Shown here in pieces: positions 1-12,700 of a DNA stretch of 64,000 nucleotides. The stretch spans positions 1-64,000 of the forward strand of contig JAXGGA010006490.1 of assembly GCA_038373865.1 (NCBI GenBank). Reading direction: 5' to 3'. This stretch comes from Uloborus plumipes (taxonomy: Eukaryota > Arthropoda > Arachnida > Araneae > Uloboridae). The notes beneath the pieces are model-generated. The model searched no databases. It was not told the DNA's origin and was given only the letters and a program-made list of their open reading frames with translations. The stretch's first letter is position 1. Each line of letters starts with the position of its first letter. Both the position numbers and the translations under genes were made by a program.

Positions 1-2029
1 TCAACACGTCACGGCTGGCAAGTCAAAAACACAAATAGTCTCACTGTTTGTCTAATCAGAAAATCGCTAACGAGAATAACAGCGTTAGCGTTTCTCAAGT
101 TTTTTGACTTGCAGCCCGATAAGTGTATGCAAAAAAGTTCGTGTGCCGGTTTTTCATCTTAAAAAAAGTGAGGGGGAAGAGAAAAAAAAAATTAAAACTG
201 GATATTCAAGAGCTGTTACGTTAGTTAATTGAAATGTGTTCATTTTTTTCACTTACACCGACACTTAAATGCAAATATAAATAATTTTTGCAATTTTTAC
301 TAGATGCATGAGGGAATAAACCTTTGAGAAAAACTACAGAAAATTATAAAGTAATCACAAAATTAGTATTGCATAAAAAATATAGCTATTATTTTTTTTT
401 CTTAAATACTTTTTTAATTCGAACAGAGAAAAAATCTCCGGCGTATAGCATCAAGGTTTTTTTTTTTCTTTTCAATTTATACTAAAGAGAGAGAGAGAGA
501 GAAGTGTTAGCAAACTGTTACATAAAGTTGATTGTTAGATTTGTACTTACAGTAGTTTTGAATATGAAGAGAAGTAATCATTGTGATCTTTACTATGCAC
601 AAGCAAATAAATCTTGGAGAAAATGCACAAAAAATTATAAAAAATAATCACAAAGTTAATGCAAAAAGTATCGCATAAAACACTCATCATTGCGTTTACA
701 CAATGAGGAATGTCTACACAAATAGAAACAATGTGTCTACACAAATATTTAATAGATTTTTCTTACTCGAACAGGTAAAAATCTCCGACGACCGATGAAG
801 TTTTTTTTTTTTTCCTTTCTTTTCTTATTTTTATAGAAAACGGAAGATGTATGAACGAACTGTTACTTGTCAATAGATTTGATTTTTATATATAATTTAA
901 TTACAATAATATTTAAATGGAAAAAGAAGTATGATCAGTCGATGTAAAGAGACGCAGAATTTTTGTGTTTCAACTTTAAATTCATTTTAATTTCCCTTTT
1001 ATTTAAATCAGTGGTTCCCAAAGTGGCCCCCACAAACATATAACCGTGTATTGTCAAGGAACGGTGCCAGTCGGCCGATCCAGCGGTTGAGAATTTCTAT
1101 CACAATACAATTTTATCTAAAGTTCAAGTACTGCTATTAATATTGATCGCTTCCCTTTACTTTTCACTTCTCTGCAATATAGTTATCCGCAGGGGCGGCG
1201 CTAGCTATGGGGAGAGGGTGGCAATTTCCCCCTGTCGAAACGTCTTGACACCCCCCCCCCCTATCGGGGAAAATTTCCTACTTCGTCGGAAAATTTTTGC
1301 GACGATCAAATTTTCCGACAGAAATCTAAGTACCGAAACTATTTCTGATTCCGACAGATCAGCAAAATTATTTCAATAAAATCATTCAACTGAAAAAACT
1401 TTATTTTTTCTAAAATATTCTCATTATTCGAAGAAATACGCAATTCCAGACTAATTTCGAACACGAGAACCTTCAGGACAAAGAAGAGGAGAGAAAAGGT
1501 TTGTTTCTATCTCTGTTAAGTGGATATGACGAGCCGATTTCAGATCAGCCTATTTTACTCCAGACCCCATAATCTACCAAAGCAAAGTTACACATTTCAA
1601 ATATTTTGTCTTGTAGCTTGGGGGCGCAGTTTGCGCTGCTCGTGGTGTCTATCAAATTTCCATTTTTTAGTCTGTTTAGACTTGACCAATTTTTTTTTTT
1701 CTTTAATCGGTTAAAATGCCGTTGGGGGTTGTAACCCTGATGGCAGGCAACGTGAGACCACTGTTACCTCTTAAAAATATCCTTAATTACCAGATTTGGC
1801 TTGAAGATTTGAAAAATTTGGAGGCAGTACAAAAGTTATTTCAATTTTTTAAAATATTTCTAATTCAATGTAGATTTGTGTGCCTGGTCATTCACCAATT
1901 TTTTGGCACACTGAAAACATTTACCAAATTATTTGGTAAAATTCGGATTTACATCTCGTAAATTAAGAATTTCCCCCTCTCCAAAATTTTAGTTCGGTGG
2001 AACCTTTGAGAAGGAAGCAATACATAAAT
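1..2029. other. AT-rich non-coding DNA, no gene recognised
   Basis: No exon-like reading frame with splice sites was found. A GA microsatellite lies at about 486-502. Poly-T runs are frequent. Near 1010 there is a CAGTGGTTCCCAAAG motif resembling hAT-type MITE ends, and a GC-richer patch with a C-run at about 1190-1270 looks like another decayed repeat. A tandem duplication inside this stretch is listed separately. Confidence 0.6.
300..880. repeat. Diverged direct duplication, about 290-bp spacing
   Basis: Two blocks share the same order of landmarks. The first (about 305-470) has a GGAATAAACC-like start, an AAAATTATAAA run, TAATCACAAA, TTGCATAAAA, then TCGAACAG and AAAATCTCCG before a long poly-T. 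The second (about 594-810) has the same landmarks in the same order with substitutions and small indels. It looks like an old tandem duplication or two copies of one repeat; family unknown. Confidence 0.5.
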
Positions 2030-2687
2030 TGTAACGAGTCCGTAGCACCTTCAACTTTCTTAAATAATCATTATCTAATCTTGAGGAAGTAACTATAAAT
2101 TTATTTACAAGTATGTACACTTATTTACAATAGGAGCAGGAAACAATTGCTAAACATCCAGCAATTAGGTAGCAAATAGTACACTGTACTCTCAACAATA
2201 ACTCAGCACCACGTATCTAACGTGAACAGTAATTAAGAATATACAATAGCAAAACAAACATTCGCCCAAGCGAATAAAACGAGCCTCTCAGAAATCAAAT
2301 CTGAGAAAAACTAACTAACTAACTGTGTTCAAGGCAGTTTGACAACTATTTATACTAAGAAGGAAATTTCTACAACATTCTAGCAAAATCCGGAGTGTTC
2401 TATTCATTCACAAACTTAAATAATCCATTCAAGAAAGTTCTAGTGATAAAAAGAAAAACCCACAATATTGCAACTTAGCGCGAAAATGTCTTCATGCTTA
2501 TTAAATGTAGGGGAAGCACAAAAACTACAAAATGTTACAGGGTCGGTATACAAATGGTAAAAGGGATATCTTCAGATACTTTTGCAACATGTCGCCAGAT
2601 AAAACCAAAACTAGTGATATCAAGCGATTCCTCGCCAAAAATGGTGCAAGGCAGGAAAAACAACAACTATTTACAAGATTTGTAACA
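2030..2687 (-). repeat. Probable 3' LTR of a Ty3/gypsy element
   Basis: Read on the minus strand, the block starts TGTTACAAATC and ends CTCGTTACA, giving the usual TG...CA ends. Immediately before its start, on the same strand, lies a purine-rich tract (GGGAAGGGGG, about 2690-2699) that would prime plus-strand DNA synthesis. The degraded pol lies just beyond. The 658-bp length fits a gypsy LTR. No 5' LTR is in the window, so the boundary at 2030 rests only on the TG/CA rule. An alternative boundary at 2539 (GTTACA) was considered less likely because no polypurine tract adjoins it. Confidence 0.6.
2346..2354 (-). promoter_or_regulatory. TATA-like box inside the LTR
   Basis: The minus strand reads TATAAATAG here, in the middle of the proposed LTR, where a gypsy LTR promoter would sit. 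The element is broken, so activity is doubtful. Confidence 0.35.
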
Positions 2688-2699
2688 TTGCCCCCTTCC

Positions 2700-4230
2700 C
2701 AAGGACTGCACGTCTCGGGCAGTACAATCCCCAGAAAGAAAGCAAGGGAAAATTTACAGATGCACAAATTACATGATAACCAATCGTAAACATGATAAAC
2801 AATAACAATGAGAACATGAAAGAAACACTAACATTAAGAAAATAATATTGTATACAATTAAAGGCAAAAGTTATTTACAAAATTTACAAACAAATTACCA
2901 TGGTAGCTTTAGATTTACTTTACGAACTATGGCCCTAGTATTTGGCTAGCCGATCATAATTTACAACTCTAGGTTTTGAATGTGATGACTTCTGGATCCT
3001 CACTACGACGTCGTTCAGCCGGTGGGTTTTCCAGACACCAAAATGTCCTCCAGTCGGACTACTGTGCAATTCTTTTAGAACGTCTGGAATTCTTAATCTG
3101 GGAAGGAGTAACTGCCATTTAAATGCTTTACCATCGTCAGATTCCCACTTCCGATACAGGACGCCATTCCGTAACTGGAAAGATTTCCATAGAGCCCAGT
3201 ATCTTTTCGTTGCAGGACTGTAGATAGAAACGTCTTGCTAACTAGGTCGCCGACTGTCCTTTTCCATTAACTCTATGATAGGCTTCAGGTCTGGGTCTTC
3301 AAGCTGATCTTTTCTTACTTGGTCGTTACTCCATGGATCAGGATCTGAAGATGATGATGTAGCAGCAACTTGACAGGCAGTAGGGATTTTCGTCCCGTAC
3401 TGTTTCCCTATTCGAGAGCAATAATGGCAGTTCTCAGAACAAGGTCTTCTTGACAATGCGTCTGCAACACCGTGTGACAAACCTTTTCGGTGCTTAATCT
3501 CGATGTCATATGCCTGAAGCCGCTGTATCCACCTGGCTATCTGGCCCTCTGGATTCTTGAAATTCAAAAGCCAAGTTAAAGAGGCATGATCGGTCCGGAG
3601 CAGGAATTCACAGCCGTAGAGGTAATGATGGACATGTTCTGCAGCTGTAACTATGACGAGCAATTATTTTCTCGTGACACAATAATTTCGCTCCGACTTT
3701 GATCAGCATTTGCTCCAGTAGGCGATGACATGTTCGTTACCCTCTATTTCTTGAGATAAAACAGCTCCAACGCTCTCATGACTCGCATCAGTGTCAAGTA
3801 TGAATCATTTTTCAGGCTGAGGATAAGAGAGAATAGGCGTTGATGTTAAAGCCAAATTCAGTTGTAGAAATGCATCCTCGCATTCTTTGGACCATTCAAA
3901 TTTTTGTTTGCTCTCCGTCAGCTTATGCAAAGGTCGTGCAATGTTGTAAAAACCCTTCACAAACTTCCTGTAGTACGTGCAGAGCCCCAGGAAACTTCGC
4001 AGCTGATGGACATTTTCGGGGCGGCTCCAATTCTTGCCTGCAGATACCTTATCTGGATCTGTTCGTACACCCTCAGAAGAGATAATGTGACCAAGGTAGT
4101 TTACCTCACGGCGGAACAAATTACATTTGGACGGGCTTAACTTCAGGTTGACTTCCTTAAGCTTCGGCAGCACCTTCCTAAGATTAGCCAAATGTTCCTC
4201 ACGAGAAGATATATTCGATTCCTTTATACC
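2700..4230 (-). pseudogene. Degraded gypsy pol fragment (RT end, RNase H, partial integrase)
   Basis: This is a truncated Ty3/gypsy polyprotein remnant on the minus strand. The first readable block, 4191-3805, covers the end of the reverse transcriptase (motifs CNLFRREVNYLGHIIS and LRSFLGLCTYYRKFV) and the connection to RNase H. A break follows at about 3800-3664, then RNase H resumes in 3663-3238 (FLLRTDHASLTWLL, VADALSRRPC). Past 3238 the integrase start is visible (GGHFGVWKT at about 3040), but within a few codons the reading passes into what resembles the integrase C-terminus (KPRVVNYDRLA, about 2960). The DDE core is absent. The 5' half of RT, protease and gag are also missing. It is a dead insertion. 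Confidence 0.85.
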
Positions 4231-7200
4231 AGCGTACGTTCCCTATAGGGAGAAATTTCAATAACAGGTAGTTTTAATCCGAGGACCTTGTCGGAAACTA
4301 GGGGCTCCGCCCTTCGGGAGCCCGGTTCGTTTTCGGAGACATTTTTTTAATAGTTTTGTGAGCGGAGTGGGGCTCGGAAAGAGCCCGCCATGCCTCTCGG
4401 CGGCCCTGATTCCTCCTGCATAATTGCCCACTACCACTAGGAAGGCCCTGATTTGAATGTCCTCACATTTTTTGCCACTTTTCTACATAATTCAAATTTA
4501 ATTCGTAAAAATATTTGAGGAGCTATTCGTATTATTTTCGGATATAATCTCATGAATGTTGGAGAGGATTTCGGAGGAGAAAGAAGGGGAGGAGGGAAGG
4601 GCACAGGCTGTGAGGCTGTTAAGATACAATAGGTGCCTCCTAAAACCCGAGATGTGTTCACTTAAAGCCGCCATATAGACCTTATAGTGGTCTACACTGA
4701 TGTCATTTACCAAATTATCATGCTTACTATAAGCCTTGTCGACGGCAGAGAAAGATTCCGGGAAAAATCTTGGAGCTACCGCCCTCTTGCTCATCGTTTT
4801 TCAAGGTTTTCTTTTATCGAGTTCTAACGATGGCAAAACGGAAATAGAATGATACGACGCCTCCCAGAAGTTGCCGCATGGTGCAAGACCCTCTTCCCAC
4901 GCTCCCCTTTAAATTCTGCAATTATGGGCGGAATTTGGGTGAAACTCTGCAGCTGCAAAAGTGCGTTGCACACGCACAAGAGCGCCAATTCGGCATTTTT
5001 ACGCAAACAACGTTTCAGAAGAATCCGAAAACCGTTAAATTTGCGTGCGTAACGCATTTTTGCAGATGCAGCGTTTTACCTGATAGCCGCCCTAAATCTT
5101 AGTAGCACACAATATTGCGATGTCATCGGTACGATATTTCCAGATCTCGCTTAATCATTTCGATATCGGACAGCGTAAAGCGTGTTAACGCTCTATATTG
5201 CAGAAACAACATCTCACGTATTGGCCTTATTTAATTTTCCTATCAGTTATTTTATGAATGAAAATAACAAAAATCAAGGTCAGATTAAGTAATAATTTAA
5301 ACTGAATTTCACCTTACCTTCTTATCGTTAAACTTGAATCGCGCTGCATAACAGAATATGGGCCGAATTCAAATGAAACACCATTGCAATCGCTTCGAGG
5401 CGATAAATCCAAATTTGGGAATTTGCGATTGTAATGGTGAGTTCCGATCGTCCGATTTTCCGAAGAATATTAATTAGATAATATTTAAAGATACCAAATA
5501 TGACAAGTGGTACTTTCTCCCTATTGATTCTTGTCTGCTTTTTACTAATTTTCAGGTTTCAACTTAGAGCAGGAATACTAAACAACGGAATTTTTCATCG
5601 CTTCCTCGTGTGATCAAGGATAATCATCAGAAGTTCATTAGAGGGGAAAAAAGGAGAGAGGGCTCTTTTTGAAAAACAAACACGTCTGGTGAAGCAATAA
5701 GTGTTGTTTCATCTCGAGTTTTAAGTGATTTTTTTTCCCTTGGGAAATCACGGACCGATGGTAGGAACTAAGGCCCGTAGGAACCGAGACACTAACCGCT
5801 GCCCCGTAAAAATAGCAAAATTGGGACAGGGCACAGACTCCGATTGAGCCTTGCTCCCAAAAGTCAAACGTTCTCAAAGATCTTGTAAATTAACAACAAT
5901 GGATTATACCCTGGAACCAAAATCTTTGACAAACTAGGTTTTCAGCAGTTTTCAGAGATGATGCGGCCAAATACAAATATTGCCATTTTAAATATTGAAT
6001 AAACTAGGGTTAGTTCCTGCCTGAAATAGCAAAATTTGGTTTTATTCATTCAAATCACATTATTTTTAAAAAAAAAACAAAATTAAGCAACTCTTTTGTA
6101 ATTTTTTTAAAGAGAAAAATCTTCTGGGGGGAGGGGGCAATGCTCTCTGGCATTGACAGTTTGCAATAGCGAATCCGTAACTGTAGGAAGAAAGAATAAT
6201 CGAAACTTCGAAACTAACAATTAATCAGACGAAAGCGCTTTGTTTATGTTAATTCGTTTCCACACTGTCTGTGTTCACAATTTCGCATATTTCTCTTCAT
6301 TTTATTGATATTGCATACATTCCAGTTTGTAGGAAGCCATTTCTTTGTTTTCTTCAGTTGAAACGTGTGCAAAAGCTGAAGAGATCAGTTATATTATTGA
6401 AGCAGCATGCTGGGTGCAAAAGGAGTGATGAGTGCAAAATCCCAGCAATTTGGTTTATTCGTAAAACTTAGGTTCCGCTCATTTGAATCCGTATCTTGAG
6501 CAATATATGTTACAGGATCTTATCAGTTTTAAGTAGAGATTAACACATATCATGTAAGTCTTATCTTTTTCTTTTATCCTATGAAGATTCATCTCCGATG
6601 ATAATTTTATGATAAGTTTCGACCAATAATATTTCGAATCCTTTATAAAAGCGGAGAATTTAACATGCTGCTTATATTTAATTTTATGCAAGTAGTGTAG
6701 AAAGTAAAAAATATTAATTATTACTTCGTATTTTTTTAAAGTAAATTTACGTGCAATTTGTTAATATTAAGCCAAGACATAATCCTTTGCTATTTAAATA
6801 CCCTTTGCATATGATTTGTATTTTGTACACATGGTTTTATATTTTGCTCTTATAATTTTGTATTTTATCATTAATATCATATTTTGTTTAGTACATAGTT
6901 TCGGTGTTCTTTTTGCGGGATCGTTAATCACAAAAATCTGAAAGGTTGAGTTAAGCTTTTTACTTTGGAAAAGAATTTATCTATAACTGAGGAAAATAAA
7001 ATTTAAAATGAAAAAGGAGCCCCTCAAAAGATACATCTCTGGTCGGGAAGAAAGTTAACGAAAAGCTCATAATGTTTTAGCACATTGAAGTACATAACTA
7101 ATTTAAATTTGAATTCAAATCACTGACCTTGAAATAAAAATGCAATTTGAAAACTAAATGAAGTAAATATTTGGTAAAAAAAAAAGTCGTGAGAAAAAAA

Positions 7201-7470
7201 GCATTATTAGAATTAAAACTTCAAGGTTTAGTGTATTTTCTTCTTCTTTTTTTTTATTTTAAGAATAGTGATATTTACTTTTGCTATTCCATAAGATAGT
7301 GACATATCATGAACTGGATTAACTGAAATCATAACAGAAACAAGAGTTTATAAATCGCCCTGTAGATCTGTAAATGTTTCTCCTTTGCTTTATGATAGAT
7401 TCTTGTAAACAATATCTTGCATGGTTATTTCTGTGATCTAAATGAAGTACTTGACATTTTCCATAATTGA
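4231..7470. other. Non-coding stretch with GC-richer repeat patch
   Basis: No exon recognised. At 4290-4420 there are GC-rich short palindromes (around GGGCTCCGCCC and GAGCCC) and a CAGGGCCGCCGAGAGG end on the minus strand, which resembles hAT-type MITE termini. 4840-5100 is also GC-richer but has no convincing coding signal. The remainder is AT-rich single-copy-like DNA. The first, non-coding exon of the zinc transporter could lie here or nearer 9.5 kb but cannot be located by eye. Confidence 0.5.
5379..5439. repeat. Short hairpin, 15-bp arms
   Basis: The arm CACCATTGCAATCGC at 5379-5393 is mirrored by GCGATTGTAATGGTG at 5425-5439, with one mismatch and a 31-nt loop. It is probably the core of a small MITE. 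Confidence 0.6.
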
Positions 7471-7479
7471 ACAACACAA

Positions 7480-8060
7480 CCCCTCTAAACTGCTTACTCA
7501 GAAATTTGATCCAAATACTCTTAAAGCTCTTTCATTTATTCTTCGCTGTTATCAATTCCCATAACTTTGACGTCATCAGCACATGTATTAATGCTCCCAG
7601 AAAGTTCTCCATTAATATCATTAGTAAAAATAATGAACAAAAGGGTCCTAAAAATGAACTCTGTGGAAAAAAATGTCCTAAAAATGAACCACTTAAAACA
7701 TCACACCATTGAGATATTTCCATGACAACTACTCTTTGTTTTCTCCCTGTAAGCGACATTCTAACCCAATTTATAGTTTTCTTTCCTATTCCAATACAAG
7801 CTAGTTTGCTTAGCAGAGTAATGTGTTGTACGTTATCGAGAACTTTTTAAAAGTCAATGTAAACAACATCTACAAACTTTTTGTTATTAAAACCATGATA
7901 ACCTTGTCAAAAAAGTGCAATAAATTAGCTACCCAAGATCTCCCCTTCCTAAAATCATACTGCAAACCCAACAGTGGATGATTGTTTTCCAGAAAGTTCA
8001 TTATCTTAAGTTTTAACAGAGTTTAAAAAATTTTACAAACGGCCGAATTTAGACTCTTGG
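7480..8060 (-). pseudogene. Decayed non-LTR (CR1/Jockey-type) reverse transcriptase
   Basis: On the minus strand several reverse transcriptase landmarks appear in order despite stops and frameshifts. These are a VDVVYIDF block (conserved palm aspartate) near 7855, a GSFLGPF-type block near 7660-7630, an INDI-like stretch, and CADDVK at about 7575 in place of the usual YADD. Order and spacing fit LINE RTs of the CR1/Jockey group. The reading frame is interrupted many times and there is a local duplication around the GSFLG block (7610-7700). It is a fossil fragment; no poly-A tail or end was identified. Confidence 0.7.
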
Positions 8061-8439
8061 GTTCAGTTACCTGTCGTCCTTTTTGACCCTATCTTAAAAA
8101 ACGGTTTGATGGTTATCAGTTCCAGTCTTCTGACGCGATCCCCATACAAAATTTTTAGATAACATCTACTAATTAATCTGTACACTAAACTTTAATTTTT
8201 GAAAAAAAATTATCAGATCCTAGAGCCTTGGATGTTTTAATTAGTTTCAAATATTATTATAATGCTGTAGAAAGAACAAAATTCTTAAGTTGTAAATTAG
8301 CTTGTATCTGCCTCATACTAACTGATGAAATACAGCTGGCTGCAAAAAACTTCAAACAAAGGTAAAGAAAAGCAGCAATAACATCACTCTTTTGGATTTG
8401 GTAGCATTCTCGTCTACCTTTGGGCCTACTTGATTGGCG

Positions 8440-8739
8440 CTCGCACACTCCTGAGGGGCTGGTACCTACCACTACTCAATATGCATCGTTTAACCAGTTG
8501 AATAGGCTCCTGAAAAGAGCTGTTTTTTTTCCAGACCAGGAACTGAACAATCCCAGGTCCAGTAACCACAGAAGTATTGATTTGGAATGGGGACTTCAAG
8601 GACTTAGTATTGACCACGAACATATTTGATGTGCCTCAGCCACCATTGGTAAACACGGTGGATCTTCAACCGGTTGAGATCAAACCTGTGAACTTCTGGC
8701 TAAGAATTAGCTTTCTTACCGATCAGGCCACCATGGCCA
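8440..8739 (-). repeat. Degraded tRNA-derived SINE, copy 1
   Basis: This block aligns by eye along its length with the better-preserved copy at 35085-35372: a CACACTCC start, GTACCTACCAC, a GGTTTAACC-like block, CAGACCA, CAGCCACCATT, an ACGGTGGAT motif, and a tRNA-like head ending at ACCGATCAGGCCACCA. The tRNA-like head lies at the high-coordinate end, so the element reads on the minus strand. Its A and B boxes are more mutated than those of copy 2. Confidence 0.7.
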
Positions 8740-9537
8740 ATTTCACTAACACAATTGTACGTTTTAATTTGTCATAGAATAACAACATATACAAGCATTC
8801 AAAACTGCTGAAAAAATAATCTACTTCTATTTTCCATCTGCACCAGTGTTGTGCTGCTCATTTTAGCTGTCCTAAAGATTAGCAAAATCAGTTCATTGTT
8901 GAAACGATAGGTAACTGCTTTGCATACGTATTTATAATTTTGCATAAAATTTAAACGGCTTAAGATTGATAAAAAATCCTTCCGATGTTACATCTAAGGA
9001 GTTCAAGTCATGAATAGACATTGATCAAAATATCAGTGTAGCTTCTACATTTAACATAAATAGTTTTTTTTTTCGAATTCAGAAGTATCATAGGAAAATT
9101 AATGATAAAGCTGATGAGTTAGATGAAGGATTCATTAAAAGGGATGAAATATGGTGTATACTAATGAATTCAATGATTTTTAAAAGCACTGGTTACAAAT
9201 TATTAATAAATAAATGAACTTCTGAAAAATTGCCTTAAATCAACCTTTAATTATTTTTTTGAATTGTTATGATTTTTATATTTTATTTGAAGTATAAAAA
9301 ACATAAATATAAGATAAAAATAAGTATTTTATTTTAAAACTGAGTATGTGTCTTTAACAGATAAATTGCTCTAATTTAGTGACTCATTTATTGTTATTTA
9401 ATCAGTTATTGTTGACAAAATCATTGCAACCACAGTGAGCACATCAAACAGAGACAACTGTATGTATACATATTCACCAGTTAGGTAATCTAGAGTAATA
9501 GTTTACAGAGGATTTCATTGTATCATTTATTATTTTT

Positions 9538-9541
9538 CAGT
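9538..9541 (+). promoter_or_regulatory. Splice acceptor in the 5' UTR of the zinc transporter
   Basis: A pyrimidine-rich TATTTTTCAG ends at 9540, 23 nt before the start codon. This implies that the transporter has at least one upstream non-coding exon and that the promoter lies further left. Confidence 0.6.
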
Positions 9542-9563
9542 TTGATCATCATTGTCCATAACC

Positions 9564-9740
9564 ATGGGGAGATACTCCGGTAAAAGATGCCGTCTCATGA
9601 GCATGTTTACACTCACCGCAGGCTTCTTCTTTGTGGAGATCCTGGTTGGTTATATCACCAATTCTGTAGCCCTAGTAGCAGATTCTTTCCACATGCTCTC
9701 TGACGTCATAGCGCTTATTATTGCTTTCTTATCAGTGCAG
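9564..9740 (+). CDS. SLC30A1: SLC30A1 coding exon 1
   Basis: This exon encodes residues 1-59: the short N-terminus, span 1 and most of span 2. It includes the HxxxD zinc site (FHMLSDV, H43/D47). It starts at the ATG in ACCATGG and ends at CAG before GTAATA, phase 0. Confidence 0.93.
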
Positions 9741-12700
9741 GTAATAAAATATTTTTAATTTAATGTGTATGAGGATTTTATATATTTATACAGTCAAACC
9801 ATGCTTTATGTAACTCCGAATATAACGATCTCCATGTGGTGTAACCTTTTATGGTTGCCCAACTGAAACCCTATGTTGTTAATATATTTTAAAACCCTTG
9901 CAGGGTTAGAAATGTGTAAAAGAAAGCCTACTGGCTCCTTGGACCAGTCAATATGAATGTGTACTGGTCCACAGACAACATTACTGGTCTGCTTTAAATT
10001 TAATACTGAACATGTTTGTATTTAAAATTAATTCTTTATGATTATTTTTATTTTGAATAAAACTTTCATTTGTAACTCATTGATTAAACAGTAAAAAACA
10101 CAATCGATTAGCCAGGGGTGATTGTGTTCCGGTATTTTACTGGATTTCCGGTATTTTCATGATTGCTTCTGGTATTTTCATGGTCGAAAATACCGGAAAT
10201 AAAATATTTTTAATTATGCTTTTGTCTTATTACCTTCCGTATTTTTTTTTTTTTTTTTTGAATTTTCGGTGATTTTACGATAATTACCAATAATATTCAT
10301 CGAGCAAAAATGTTAAGATGCCATTCTATTGTTTTTGACTAGAAACTATTTGAAACTATTCGAATGTATGATATGTGTCTTGTTTGTTTATGAAAGATAA
10401 TTTGTTATTAAATATGTATAATTATAAAATTAGATTTGCTTACTCAGCCTTTTATCTCTTCAGTGGGTTGAAACAATAAGTAACAAACTTGCTGCTTGGG
10501 AACTAAATGCTGGGAGTTCTGCGTTTGGCTGACCATGCAATCAGATCATTTGCAGTAGCATTTCTAGTCCTTGATCCCCAAAATTGAAATGATCACAGTA
10601 GGCCTTGATCCCTGGCGGCTATTGCTCCATTGGAAATAATTTTAAAAAGCTGGAGTCAGAGCTGGAAGTTTTAAAATCCCAGAGTCCAAGTTAACCGTTT
10701 TTCTTCGGACTCCGCAGCCCTGCTCAACAGCAGTGCATAAAAAAAAGAGTGGAGGTGTTTTCTTGCATACGGTTTCCATAGAGACTATGCAAAATTTCTA
10801 ATCTTAATACTCTTATTTTTAAGTAACCGACTATAATTAAGTTTTAAAATTCATGTTCTTACTGCCCAAAATTCAGGCTCCGAATTTGGTCCATAAAAAT
10901 TTTATTATTATTATTATTTTTTTTTTTGGCAGAAAATAAGTAAGCTGCTCTTGCTAAAATAGTTTGTCGTTTTGAGTTCTGGTCTCTATGACAGTATTTT
11001 TTTTTTAATTTCAATTGCAATAGTTAATAGAAATCAAAAAAAAAAGTTGAGATTTATAAAATTATTTCAACCTTTAATTTTTTTAACCTTTTTTTGCAAC
11101 ATAAATAATTTCAACCTTTTTCTTATTGTAGATGTCTCCCAGAAAATGGTCAAAAAACACTTTTGGCTGGGCACGTGCAGAAGTGCTGGGAGCTCTGGTG
11201 AATGCGGTATTCCTGGTTGCCCTTTGTTTCTCCATCTTCATCGAAGCCCTGAAGCGTCTCTATGATGTAGATGAGATCCACAACCCCAAACTTATCCTGT
11301 ATGTGGGCTGTGCAGGGCTGCTGGTGAATGTGGTGGGACTTTTCCTCTTCCATGGTAAGCACATTTATCTGTTACTCCAAACCTGTAATAGTTGAGTTGA
11401 ATAAAGTAGCGAAACCTAGGCTGCACAAGTGTAATGTTTTTGAGGACATGAATTTTGCCCAGCAGGTTGTGCTCCTGAATATTTGTCATTCAGTTTCACT
11501 TTCTTCAAAATAATCTTCCCACTACTATGAAAAAAGCTCTTGCTACAATATCTAACTTGTTCTGGTAAAAGAAAAAGTTGTGTTAAAATTGTTGCACATA
11601 GTGCTGTATTTTTATTAACTTTCCTTACATTTATATTATTCACCTCATTGCCACTCCTACTAGCAGACTGGCACAAATATTTAGATTAGAGCTATTTTCA
11701 TGAACAACATACAGTAAAATATTCTGTGCTATGAATTGTTTTATATCCAGCCTCCATACTCAGGTCTAGTAAAAAATTAGAAATGCTGGAACCCCCTTAA
11801 AAAAAAAAAAATAACTCTGCTAGTTTTCAAATGGTGGAAGGAGGAAAATTTTCCGTACAAACCAACAATAAGAAACAAAAACAAAAAAAAAAAAGAGAGA
11901 AAGAAACTAACAAGAAGAGGGGAGAATGCTCATTGCATCAGAGGGCTTAAAAACAAAAGTAGGAGTTTATTAAGGTTTAAAGTGGATTATGATTTAGTCT
12001 TTGTCTCAAAGTAGAAACTACCTTTCAACTCTTTTTCTTCATAACTTCTCTTGTTTGTGCAATTTATTAATAAACAGTAGTTTTCTGACATTTCTTTTTA
12101 TTTTAACACTAATCATCTATCTTAAAATATTTCTACTTAAATGGGGAAGAGGCTGCAAGTGGAATGGCTATCCTATCTGAGGTATTCTTCAGTTACATTA
12201 ATCCAGATAGTAAATAGGCTACTGTATGATAAATTATTACTGACCTACATAGTTCAAGTCTCTGTGCAAAAGTTTAGTTACTAAACATCAGAAACGGAAC
12301 TGGTGTGTAAAACTATTTAAACATATTTTCAAACTCTTGTTTCTTTCATTTTCTCAAGAAGTACAAGAAACCTGTTTCTTCCCATCCTTTTATTTGTCCC
12401 CAGATAACAATGATAGACATTTTAAATGAATTAATTTAATTTTTTTTGCCTTGTTATAGAAACTTTATTGGTTAATAATTGAAGTTTTTATTCTTTAGAG
12501 CATGGACATGGGCATAGTCACCGCAGGGCGCACCATCGCAGCCTTCCTACTATTGAAGAAGTGCTGGCTGAAGAAGACATTAACGAGAACCATGAAAACT
12601 ATCGTCTTTCTGACAATCTCCCCAACACTGCCCAAGATGGACATGGACATAGGCCTATGGGTAAGTAACATTCCTTGCCAGCAATTGAATTGGTATTTTT

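Noticed and set aside
3238..3663. A stand-alone host gene with RNase H motifs
   Set aside because: Neighbouring reverse transcriptase and integrase fragments, a polypurine tract and an LTR show it is part of a retroelement.
4967..4973. TGCACAC match to a metal response element that might control the zinc transporter
   Set aside because: The 7-base consensus occurs often by chance, the promoter and first exon are not located, and no cluster of such sites was seen.
9552..9563. A start at the TTG codon at 9552 for the zinc transporter
   Set aside because: Animal genes rarely use TTG; the ATG at 9564 has a strong context, gives H43/D47 numbering as in relatives, and the region before it is 5' UTR after a splice acceptor.
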